A stretch of DNA of 64,000 nucleotides. It comes from Terriglobales bacterium. Its GTDB lineage: Bacteria; Acidobacteriota; Terriglobia; Terriglobales; Acidobacteriaceae. The DNA is taken from positions 1 through 64,000 of the forward strand of contig DATHMF010000031.1 of NCBI GenBank assembly GCA_035487355.1. The letters run 5' to 3'. The position numbers and the translations under genes were made by a program. The notes beneath the pieces are model-generated. The model was not told where the DNA came from, made no database searches, and was given only the letters and a program-made list of their open reading frames with translations. Shown here in pieces: positions 26,691 to 34,247 of the stretch. Numbering within the stretch: position 1 is the stretch's first letter; every line of letters begins with the position of its first letter.

Positions 26691-27836
26691 CTAGCCAATC
26701 TGGTGTTCAATTCTGATTCCTCGTTTTGCCATTTCCTGCAAGAACTTCTGCGCGGGCACGTCGGTTTCCTGCTTGATGCCGCCACGTTTGGTGATTTCGC
26801 CTGATGCCATCATCATTACTACGATCGAGGCCGGCCAGGCGGTGGTGCGCATCATGGCGGTCATTTGGGCGGCGGGATCGTAATAATCCACCAGGCTGTA
26901 GGAAGCCACGCTCCCGTTGCGGTGTGCTTCCACGCGCATGATGCAGATGTCAGGCGCGTCGCTGGTAAATTTCTCTACAAAGAGTTTGGCCGTCAGTTCA
27001 CGGGGAGCGAGCTCGTTCTTGCCGATTTTCATCTTGCTGTTCGAGAAAAATCCCAGATCATAGAGCGAGCGAACCATGGCGTAGTGTGAGGGGGTGCGTA
27101 GAGTTTTCTCAAAGCACTCACCCACGCTTCCGGCAAAGGTTTCGGGCAAGGTTGATGTTCCCCCGGAAGTGTGGAAGGCGGTGAGTTTGTCAAAGCCTGC
27201 AATATGAAAATCTTCCGGCTCGGTCAGTGGCTCGATTTTTGCGATCTTGCCACCACGAAGCACCAGGGCGGGCTCCACGTATTCGTTGATCAATCCTTCG
27301 ACCGAGAAAAGCAGTTGGTAATGAAAAGGCGGTTGAGGATCTTTGGGCAATCCACCGACATAGATTTTGAGCGCATCGGCTTGGCCTCCGATCTGGCGCA
27401 TCAGCTCTCCGCCCAGGATAGAAGCCATGCCGGGTGAAAGTCCGCAGTCAGGAGCAATGGCCACACCCCGCTTGTGCGCCTGACGCCCGAGCGCGTATTC
27501 CTGGCGGACAACAACATTGTTGCCGCCAAGGTCTGCGAAGTGGCACTTAGCTTCGATGGCGGCTTTGCAGAGTCCAAGATTATAAAAATAGGGAACTGCC
27601 GAAAGCACAGCATTGTGGCCACGCATGAGTTTCGCAGCAGCAGAGTGGCTGGCGGCATCAATCTTGGCGGGGCGAATCTTTTTACCATCGGCCAGTTTGT
27701 TCAGCCGCGTGGCTTGGCGTTGCGCGCGTTTGAGATCGCAATCAGCCAGTGTGACCGTCTCAACCAGTGGCGAACGCGCCATATCATAGGCCGCCGCCGA
27801 ACCCATCATGCCTGCACCGATGACAAGAAGTTTCAT
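26691..27836 (-). CDS. Saccharopine dehydrogenase family (LYS9-like) NAD(P)-binding protein
   Basis: 381 residues. The N-terminal Rossmann fold is clear (MKLLVIGAGMMGSAAAYDMA; then ADCDLKRAQRQATRL), followed by the family motif VLSAVPYFYNLGLCKAAIEAKCHFADLGG and APDCGLSPGMASILGGEL. The catalytic/dimer domain has VSGG-like FHTSGGTSTLPETFAG. In lysine metabolism these enzymes interconvert saccharopine and aminoadipate semialdehyde or form lysine-derived imines; the exact substrate is unclear here. No lysine gene is adjacent. The upstream region (27838-27935) has CACGGCGGCACGGAGGCACG-type dispersed repeats. Confidence 0.85.
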   Translation of the reverse strand: MKLLVIGAGMMGSAAAYDMARSPLVETVTLADCDLKRAQRQATRLNKLADGKKIRPAKIDAASHSAAAKLMRGHNAVLSAVPYFYNLGLCKAAIEAKCHFADLGGNNVVVRQEYALGRQAHKRGVAIAPDCGLSPGMASILGGELMRQIGGQADALKIYVGGLPKDPQPPFHYQLLFSVEGLINEYVEPALVLRGGKIAKIEPLTEPEDFHIAGFDKLTAFHTSGGTSTLPETFAGSVGECFEKTLRTPSHYAMVRSLYDLGFFSNSKMKIGKNELAPRELTAKLFVEKFTSDAPDICIMRVEAHRNGSVASYSLVDYYDPAAQMTAMMRTTAWPASIVVMMMASGEITKRGGIKQETDVPAQKFLQEMAKRGIRIEHQIG

Positions 27837-27993
27837 GGTCTCCAGATTATCGGAAGAACGGGATTTTCACCACGGCGGCACGGAGGCACGGAGAAATGCT
27901 TACCGCGGATTTCACGGATCACGCGGATTTAAGCAGCAGAATGGTAAGCATGGCAGAATTGTATCCGGTATGCTCTATTGAGGAGATGAAACT

Positions 27994-28350
27994 ATGCGAT
28001 GGCTTTTGCATTGGTTATTCAGCGCCGTCAGTTTGCTGGTCGTGGCGCATTTTGTCCCGGGATTTTACGTAAAAGGTTTTCTTTATGCGCTGCTCGCCGC
28101 TGCCATCATCGGGCTGGTGAACGCAACCCTAGGATTATTTCTCAAAATCATAACCTTCCCGATTACTATCATCACGTTTGGCCTGTTCCTGATCGTGATT
28201 AACGCGTGCATGCTGAAGTTTGCCAGCTTCTTTACACCGGGTTTCGTGGTGCAAGACTGGTGGGCGGCGTTGTGGGGAAGCGTGATCTTGAGCGTATTGC
28301 ATTTTATCTTCCGCCTGCTTACGCGCAAGGAAAAAAAGGACAGTGATTGA
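27994..28350 (+). CDS. Phage-holin-family/YvlD-like four-helix membrane protein
   Basis: 118 residues with four hydrophobic segments (about 3-22, 27-47, 53-75, 88-108) and short loops, typical of the mycobacterial 4TMS phage holin / YvlD family. In non-phage settings it is chromosomal and linked to envelope stress in Bacillus; no prophage genes surround it here. ATG follows TTGAGGAGATGAAACT, a good ribosome site. The C-terminus is short and lysine-rich. Confidence 0.8.
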   Translation: MRWLLHWLFSAVSLLVVAHFVPGFYVKGFLYALLAAAIIGLVNATLGLFLKIITFPITIITFGLFLIVINACMLKFASFFTPGFVVQDWWAALWGSVILSVLHFIFRLLTRKEKKDSD

Positions 28351-28386
28351 TTGCGCGACTAAGGTTGTTTTTTCGGATGGGGGCTG

Positions 28387-28923
28387 TCACTGCAATGAAA
28401 ATTCGTCAGGAGTCCACTCTTTGAAAACTGTCCTGACTTTTTCCAGGGATATTCCTTTTTTCGCGAGCAGTTCGGCAGCGGCCGATTTCTCCCGGAGAAT
28501 GCCAAGAAGCAAATGCTCTGTCCCAATATGTTTGTTCGACAGAGCATCGGCTTCCATCGTTGTATAAGCGAGTATTCGTTTACTGGCATTATCGAGAGGA
28601 AGATCGGTGTCTTTGGGCAAGGCTGGGCGAACCTCTGCATCTCGTTTTATTTCACCTTCGAACCAAGAATCCCAATCGAGCGAGAGAAATGAGCGCACGG
28701 GAGTATTTTGGTCAAAGATTAGACCCAGTAACAGATGCTCTGGGCATATCGCCGATGCTCCGAGTTGCTGAGCATGCCAACGGGCGAAGAAAATCACGCG
28801 ACGGGCGCTCGGGGTATATCTCGGAAAAACCGGAGTTTTTAAAGGCGGAATCTTTTTGCGTGTCAAATGCGTAAATATCCAGAGCGAGGCTACCATCACG
28901 ACGACTATCAAAATGGGGTACAT
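28387..28923 (-). CDS. Membrane-anchored Clp N-terminal (R) domain protein without ATPase
   Basis: 178 residues. Residues 1-20 form a membrane anchor (MYPILIVVVMVASLWIFTHL). The rest is a double Clp-N repeat: YTPSARRVIFFARWHAQQLG..ICPEHLLLGLI at about 36-70 and LAYTTMEADALSNKHIGTEHLLLGILREKSAAAELLAKKGISLEKVRTVF at about 118-167. In ClpA/ClpC this domain binds adaptors and substrates; here no AAA+ module follows and the stop is genuine. A membrane-tethered adaptor or decoy for a Clp unfoldase is plausible (inference). Confidence 0.8.
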   Translation of the reverse strand: MYPILIVVVMVASLWIFTHLTRKKIPPLKTPVFPRYTPSARRVIFFARWHAQQLGASAICPEHLLLGLIFDQNTPVRSFLSLDWDSWFEGEIKRDAEVRPALPKDTDLPLDNASKRILAYTTMEADALSNKHIGTEHLLLGILREKSAAAELLAKKGISLEKVRTVFKEWTPDEFSLQ

Positions 28924-28982
28924 AAACTTGAGTCTCTTGTAACCTTATAACAGCCTGAAAAATCCTCCATGAAGCAGACCGA

Positions 28983-29921
28983 TCATTTTCTCAACTTGAG
29001 AAAAGCCTCGACCGCATTCTTATATTTGTCCCCGCCGACGATGGCGCAATCCTCGTGACCTGCGCCCTCGATCAACACCAGTTGTTTCGGACCTGTTGCC
29101 ACCTGGTAGAGCTGTTCGCTCATGTGGAAAGGGGCGAGCTCATCGCTGGTGCCATGAATGAACAGGATGGGAATTTTAATAGAAGGCACTTTCGAGAGTG
29201 AATCGAATTTCTGTGTCAGGAGTAAATGGATGGGAAAGAAGGCATACACATGCTGGCGCCGAGACATGTCTTCAATCGAGGTGAACGTGCTCTCCGCGAT
29301 CAGGCCGCCAGCTTCGGGATGGTGCGAGGCCAGATCAATGGCAATTGCGCCTCCGAGGGAATGGCCGTAGATGATGATCTGCTCGGGCTTGATTTTTTGC
29401 TGGTTCACAAGGTATTGCCATGCGGCTTCGGCATCCTCGTAGACCCTGGCTTCGGAAGGGAAGGGACCGGTGCTGCGGCCGTAACCGCGGTAATCAATAA
29501 TAAGGACCGATGCCCCAAAGTTGCGCAGACGCACCGCATGTTCAAGGTTGCTGGCGATATTGCCACCATTACCATGCAGGTAGAGCAGCACACGGTTGGA
29601 AGAAGAATTGGGCAGCCACCAGCCGTGCAGCTTTCCGGGTGACGAATTTCCCGAAGAAGCCAAATTTTCCTGCGTCGAGAAGGGAACTGGGACCCAGGCA
29701 TCCTGAAAGGGGACCCGGAACGGTGCGGGAGTGAGGTAGGTAGCGCCGCTGGGGAAGAATATGAAGTGTGCCTGATCAAACCACAAGACGCCGCAAAGGC
29801 CTATGTAGAGAAGCGAAAGACCGATTGCCAATCCACGAAAAATTCGCTTGAGAGATATTCGCGGAGGTTTTGCGGAAACAGGGGCGGGCGCCGCAGACTG
29901 AGTTTCAGATAAAGGGCGCAT
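28983..29921 (-). CDS. Membrane-anchored alpha/beta hydrolase (BEM46/ABHD13-like)
   Basis: 312 residues. A single N-terminal membrane segment (about 30-50, GLAIGLSLLYIGLCGVLWF) is followed by an alpha/beta hydrolase fold: oxyanion LYLHGNGGNIASNLEHA, IDYRGYGRSTGPFPSEAR, nucleophile elbow YGHSLGGAIAIDLA, Asp in PILFIHGTSDELAPF and the His in IEGAGHEDC. All three catalytic residues are present. Probably an envelope serine esterase or peptidase; substrate unknown. It begins 9 bp after a tiny cysteine-rich protein gene on the same strand. Confidence 0.85.
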   Translation of the reverse strand: MRPLSETQSAAPAPVSAKPPRISLKRIFRGLAIGLSLLYIGLCGVLWFDQAHFIFFPSGATYLTPAPFRVPFQDAWVPVPFSTQENLASSGNSSPGKLHGWWLPNSSSNRVLLYLHGNGGNIASNLEHAVRLRNFGASVLIIDYRGYGRSTGPFPSEARVYEDAEAAWQYLVNQQKIKPEQIIIYGHSLGGAIAIDLASHHPEAGGLIAESTFTSIEDMSRRQHVYAFFPIHLLLTQKFDSLSKVPSIKIPILFIHGTSDELAPFHMSEQLYQVATGPKQLVLIEGAGHEDCAIVGGDKYKNAVEAFLKLRK

Positions 29922-29930
29922 GAGTTGTCG

Positions 29931-30080
29931 TTATCCCATGCCCAGGTCGGCAGGCGCTTCCAGCGGTGTGCCGCAGACCCGGCAGATTACAGCGGAACAG
30001 TCGCCGCAGATCAGCGGATCGGTGACTTCGCACGCACACGTGGGACAGTACAGCGGAACCGGTTCAGATGCTGATGACAT
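29931..30080 (-). CDS. Small zinc-ribbon-like cysteine-rich protein
   Basis: 49 residues read directly from the minus strand. Seven cysteines in 25 residues: CPTCAC (12-17), CGDC (25-28) and CRVC (33-36), resembling a zinc-ribbon or rubredoxin-like knuckle set. It ends 9 bp before the hydrolase ATG, so the pair is probably one transcript, divergent from the HyuA-type gene with 103 bp between start codons. The sequence LICGDCSAVICRVCGTPLE is too regular to be chance. Function unknown. Confidence 0.7.
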   Translation of the reverse strand: MSSASEPVPLYCPTCACEVTDPLICGDCSAVICRVCGTPLEAPADLGMG

Positions 30081-30183
30081 GATGCGATGGGGAAACTGTA
30101 GCATAAAACTATGGGGAATGTTTTTCGCGCTGGCCTGCTTTTTGAAGTGGAAAACCAGGGTGGAAATTGGAGGAAATTTGAAG

Positions 30184-32271
30184 ATGTCAACGGAGCAAGG
30201 TGGCTTTGATTTAGAATCCTGCATTCTGCTCAAGGAACCATCTGTGACTCGACGGCCACCATCGCAATCGCTGCGAATTGCCATAGATACCGGCGGGACC
30301 TTTACCGATTGCGTCTGGCTGGAGCAGGGCCGTCTGCGCTTACGCAAAGTATTCTCCACGCCGGCAGATCCTTCACTGGCCATTGCACAGGCGGTGTGGA
30401 AGATTGCCGGTGAGCGAGATTTTGTTCTGCTGCATGGCACCACCGTGGGGACCAATGCTTTGCTCGAGCGCAAGGGCGCGCGGGTGGCCCTGGTTACGAC
30501 CAAGGGATTTACCGACATCATTGAAATCGGCCGCCAGGCGCGTCCTAAGCTTTATGATTTCTTTTTTGATGCGATTCAGCCCCTGGTCCCATCGGACTTG
30601 CGTTTTGGCGTGGCGGAGCGGACAGATTGCACGGCGAAAATCCAGCAAGCCCCTGATGCCGGCGCGCTGAAGGAGCTTGCACGCAACATCGGGAAGAGCA
30701 AAGTTGAAGCCATAGCCATCTCGCTGTTGTTTTCATTTGCCAATCCAGCCAATGAGCAGGCCATCGCCACGGCACTTGAACCCCTGGGCCTGCCGCTGTC
30801 ACTTTCCCATAAAATTCTGCCCGAATTCCGCGAGTATGAACGCGCCAGCACGGTGGTGATGAACGCTTATTTGCAACCGGTCATGCAGCGCTATCTGCAA
30901 CTTATAAGACAAAGACTGGCGAGTGACAAAAGTGCGAGCGAAGCTGGGGCCAGCAAAACGAAAATTTTTGTGATGCAGTCGAGCGGAGGCATCACGGCGC
31001 TGGAGTCGGCGGCGCGGGAGCCGGTGCGTACGGTGCTCTCCGGACCAGCCGGAGGCGTGATGGGAGCGGCCTCCATGGCGCGGCGCAGCGGCTTTGAGCG
31101 GATTATCGCGTTTGATATGGGCGGCACTTCGACCGATGTTTCTCTAGTAGACGGCGAGGCGCGACCGGCAACGGAAGGCACGGTTGCCGGACTTCCGGTG
31201 CGGGTTCCCATGCTGGATATTCATACCGTAGGCGCAGGCGGAGGTTCGCTGGCGCGCTTTGATTCTGCCGGAGCGCTGCGGGTGGGGCCGGAGTCGGCTG
31301 GGGCCGATCCTGGGCCGATCTGCTACGGACGCGGCGAGTTGCCTACGGTCACCGACGCCAATCTTCTTTTGGGAAGATTGCGTCCCGAGCAGTTTCTTGG
31401 CGGAGATTTCTCACTCGACCTCGAGCGCACGCGGAAAATTACAGCCGCATGGCTCGGTCAGCAGCATCAACGGCTCACGCTGCAAGCTTTTGCTCAGGGC
31501 GTGATTCGAGTCGTGAATGCAAACATGGAGAAGGCGATCCGGCTGGTCTCGATTGAGCGCGGCTATGATACCCGCGAATTTATCCTGGTTGCATTCGGCG
31601 GCGCAGGAGGGTTGCACGCGTGCGAACTCGCGGCTTCTCTGGGTATTCCGCGCGTGCTGGTGCCGCCCCTTCCGGGTGCGCTTTCCGCTTTTGGGATTCT
31701 GGCCAGCGACGTGGTAAAAGACTACTCCCGCACCGTGTTGTGGAATGTTGTGCGGCCCGAGAGCTCATCTGAACTGAAGAGGCAGTTGCGCGCCGAGTTC
31801 GATCAACTGGAAGCGACGGCCAAGCGGGATTTTCAGACTGAGGGATGGAAAAAAGCAATTCAGCTCAAGCGCAGCGCCGACCTTCGCTACAGAGGCCAGG
31901 GGTATGAGTTAAACGTGCCGGTGCATGATTTAAACATCGCTCCGTTAGTTAAGGCCTTCCACGGTGAGCATCAGCGACGCTATGGTTATGCTCATCCAGA
32001 AAGAGAAGTTGAAATCGTTACGCTGCGCCTGCGGGGCGTGCAACCTGCACAGTTCAGCGATTTCAAAATCCAGGAACGGGAAGCGGGTAAGGCCGCAGAG
32101 AAGAAAGGTGTGCTGCAGCGGGCATCTCTGAAGAAAAACCGTGTCTATCGCGGGCCTGCGATCGTAACCGAATACAGCGCCACAACTTATGTACCTTCAG
32201 GCATGAAGTTTCATGTGGATTCGGTAGGGGCGCTGGTGATTGAAGTTAACTCACCACAGAGGCGAAGTTAA
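30184..32271 (+). CDS. hyuA: Hydantoinase/oxoprolinase family protein (HyuA-type)
   Basis: About 695 residues from ATG 30184, which has GGAGG 11-12 nt upstream. The frame extends to 29920, but that part overlaps the divergent cysteine-rich gene and reads as noise. ASKHA-type phosphate motifs are present: IAIDTGGTFTDCVWLE near residue 30 and IAFDMGGTSTDVSLVDGEA near 310, with LLHGTTVGTNALLERKGARVAL and VGAGGGSLARFDSAGALRVG between and after. This chain is the ATP-dependent ring-opening half of 5-oxoprolinase/N-methylhydantoinase; the usual HyuB partner is not next to it. The last codons lie in an ACCACAGAGGCG dispersed sequence. Confidence 0.9.
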   Translation: MSTEQGGFDLESCILLKEPSVTRRPPSQSLRIAIDTGGTFTDCVWLEQGRLRLRKVFSTPADPSLAIAQAVWKIAGERDFVLLHGTTVGTNALLERKGARVALVTTKGFTDIIEIGRQARPKLYDFFFDAIQPLVPSDLRFGVAERTDCTAKIQQAPDAGALKELARNIGKSKVEAIAISLLFSFANPANEQAIATALEPLGLPLSLSHKILPEFREYERASTVVMNAYLQPVMQRYLQLIRQRLASDKSASEAGASKTKIFVMQSSGGITALESAAREPVRTVLSGPAGGVMGAASMARRSGFERIIAFDMGGTSTDVSLVDGEARPATEGTVAGLPVRVPMLDIHTVGAGGGSLARFDSAGALRVGPESAGADPGPICYGRGELPTVTDANLLLGRLRPEQFLGGDFSLDLERTRKITAAWLGQQHQRLTLQAFAQGVIRVVNANMEKAIRLVSIERGYDTREFILVAFGGAGGLHACELAASLGIPRVLVPPLPGALSAFGILASDVVKDYSRTVLWNVVRPESSSELKRQLRAEFDQLEATAKRDFQTEGWKKAIQLKRSADLRYRGQGYELNVPVHDLNIAPLVKAFHGEHQRRYGYAHPEREVEIVTLRLRGVQPAQFSDFKIQEREAGKAAEKKGVLQRASLKKNRVYRGPAIVTEYSATTYVPSGMKFHVDSVGALVIEVNSPQRRS

Positions 32272-32348
32272 CCCACTACAGGGGCACAGAGAAGAACGTT
32301 AAAGCATTTGGCGCTTAGACTTAGCCAAAGACTTTCAGTCATCAGCGA

Positions 32349-33155
32349 TTATTCAATCGGCGTGAGCGCTGCACACTCCTCCGCTGTATATGGTGTATTT
32401 CGGTTGGCGATGGCTTCGAATCGAATTACACCGTCAACCGTGGAACAAAAACCTCTTCTGCCCGTCCTGTCAGGCACCATCGGTAGCGCGCTGATGACGT
32501 ATTGCTGATGAGGCCGTTGTTCGTCTGCCTGAATCACAAAGCGGTAGCCAGTTTTGGTGCACCATTGGTCGCCCGTGCAGATTAGTCCCGTAATCAAGCA
32601 GGCATGCTCGGCCGTGCTGTCGGCTTCGCTGCCGCAGGTCCCGCCTGGACCTGGACCCAATGTTGCAATATCCGGGGCGTACCCTGTGTTGGCATAGACT
32701 GTCTGGTACTGAGCTTCGGCTGAGATCAACGTTCTTACCATGCTCACTGCGCTGGCCTCATTGGCAGAAGTGCGTGCGCGGATCAGGCTGTGAATGGCGA
32801 TGGCGGCGATAATCAGAATGAAGGGAATGAACAGAATGTTGAGATAACCCAGAATCAGGCCTGTCAGCGCTATACCGTCGCCCTTCAGCCGCCCCATGCT
32901 CTTACGGATATTCGAACGTGATATGTGCCCGAGAATGATTGCAGGAATACCCGTGAGGATATTGAGGCAGAGCAGAAGAGACAGAATGCCCAGAACCATG
33001 CTCGCGATCGCCTTGCCGTCGGTTCGGGCTCCCGGCAGCGGAGCACCCGGGATTCCTGTAGATGAAGGAGCTTGGGGCGCATTGATCCGGCGCCCGCATT
33101 GCGGGCACATGGTATATCCCTCGGGGACATTGGCGCTACAATTTGGGCAGAACAT
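32349..33155 (-). CDS. Zinc-ribbon/DUF4190 membrane protein with pseudopilin-like C-terminal domain
   Basis: 268 residues. An N-terminal zinc ribbon (FCPNC..MCPQCGRRI, residues 2-24) is followed by a Pro-rich linker, two membrane segments of DUF4190 type (about 50-75 and 95-125; MVLGILSLLLCLNILTGIPAIILGHI) and a C-terminal extracytoplasmic domain. The transition IRARTSANEASAVSMVRTLISAEAQYQTVY resembles the helix of type IV/type II pseudopilins, and the domain has six Cys that may form disulfides. This combination is common in acidobacteria; role unknown. Confidence 0.75.
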   Translation of the reverse strand: MFCPNCSANVPEGYTMCPQCGRRINAPQAPSSTGIPGAPLPGARTDGKAIASMVLGILSLLLCLNILTGIPAIILGHISRSNIRKSMGRLKGDGIALTGLILGYLNILFIPFILIIAAIAIHSLIRARTSANEASAVSMVRTLISAEAQYQTVYANTGYAPDIATLGPGPGGTCGSEADSTAEHACLITGLICTGDQWCTKTGYRFVIQADEQRPHQQYVISALPMVPDRTGRRGFCSTVDGVIRFEAIANRNTPYTAEECAALTPIE

Positions 33156-33312
33156 CGCTGGCCTCGCTGAAATAAATGAAGTCTGCCAAAGTTATAGGAT
33201 GTCCCGCGAAAAAGCAATCCAACAGGAGCCTTGAAAGTCCACCAGTTTTGCATAACCGGGCAAAATTCCATAATCTGTAAGCCAGCAGGCATATCCAGAT
33301 TGAGAGTGACAG

Positions 33313-34122
33313 ATGAAAGTCGCCATACAGGGTGAACTCGGTTCCTTCAGCCATACGGCTGCACGGCAGCTCGCGCCCAAGATGCAGGTGCTACCCTGCA
33401 CGGTCTCACGCGATGTGTTTGCCGCTTTGAAGAAGGGCAAGGCACAAGCGGCAGCGATTCCCATTGAAAATTCTCTGGCGGGTTCTGTGGTGGAGCATTT
33501 AGACCTGATGCTCGAACACGATTTCTGGATCGAAGCGGAGATGCGCCTGCGCATAGAGCACAACCTGATTGCCGCGCCGGGGGTCTCGCTCGGCCAGATC
33601 AAGCGGGTGCTCTCTCATCCGGTGGCCCTTGATCAGTGCCGTAAATTTTTTCAGCAACACCGGCACATTCGTCCCGAGCCCTTCTACGATACGGCCGGAA
33701 GTGTGAAGCACGTCCTGGAGAACAACTTGCGCGATACGGCCGCCATTGCTGCGCACAGGGCGGCGCAGCAATACGGTGGGAAAATTCTGCAGTCGGGCCT
33801 GGAAGACAATAAACAAAACTTCACGCGTTTTTTCCTGATTCGCAAGGGACGCCGGGTTGCGCCACGCGCCAACAAGACCTCGATTGCCTTTGCGGTCAAG
33901 AACATATCCGGGGCGCTGTTTAAAGCGCTAAGCGTGTTTGCACTGCGCGAGATCAGCTTGAGCAAGATCGAATCGCGTCCGGTGCCGGGACGCCCCTGGG
34001 AATACGTCTTTTATGCCGATCTGTTATGCGGGCAGGAGCTGCGGGCGGAAAAGGCGTTGGGCCATCTGGCTGAGATTTCGGAGTTTGTGAAGGTCCTGGG
34101 CATTTATCCAGCAGCCAAATAG
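33313..34122 (+). CDS. pheA: Prephenate dehydratase
   Basis: 269 residues, the monofunctional form. It converts prephenate to phenylpyruvate in phenylalanine synthesis. The catalytic domain (1-185) has VAIQGELGSFSHTAA, AAAIPIENSLAGSV, the essential Thr-Arg-Phe in NFTRFFLIRKG, and DTAAIAAHRAAQQYGG. An ACT regulatory domain follows (about 188-262) with SLSKIESRPVPGRPWEYVFYAD, the phenylalanine-binding ESRP motif. Allosteric feedback by phenylalanine is therefore expected. No chorismate mutase domain is fused. Confidence 0.95.
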   Translation: MKVAIQGELGSFSHTAARQLAPKMQVLPCTVSRDVFAALKKGKAQAAAIPIENSLAGSVVEHLDLMLEHDFWIEAEMRLRIEHNLIAAPGVSLGQIKRVLSHPVALDQCRKFFQQHRHIRPEPFYDTAGSVKHVLENNLRDTAAIAAHRAAQQYGGKILQSGLEDNKQNFTRFFLIRKGRRVAPRANKTSIAFAVKNISGALFKALSVFALREISLSKIESRPVPGRPWEYVFYADLLCGQELRAEKALGHLAEISEFVKVLGIYPAAK

Positions 34123-34247
34123 TAACGGTTAAGCGTTGCTCCGCGTGCTTTAACTCAAGTACAATCACTTCCTCTTTGGAGATGGGTTGACCCTGCGTTT
34201 GCATCTTTTGGGTGGCTGACCTCATCCATATCTCGAAAGGAAAGCCA

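Noticed and set aside
27994..28350. Prophage remnant because of a holin-family name
   Set aside because: No phage genes nearby; this family is commonly chromosomal and not lytic.
29920..30183. N-terminal extension of the HyuA-type protein (88 residues)
   Set aside because: Composition is unlike the rest, the opposite strand encodes a plausible cysteine-rich protein, and ATG 30184 has a good ribosome site.
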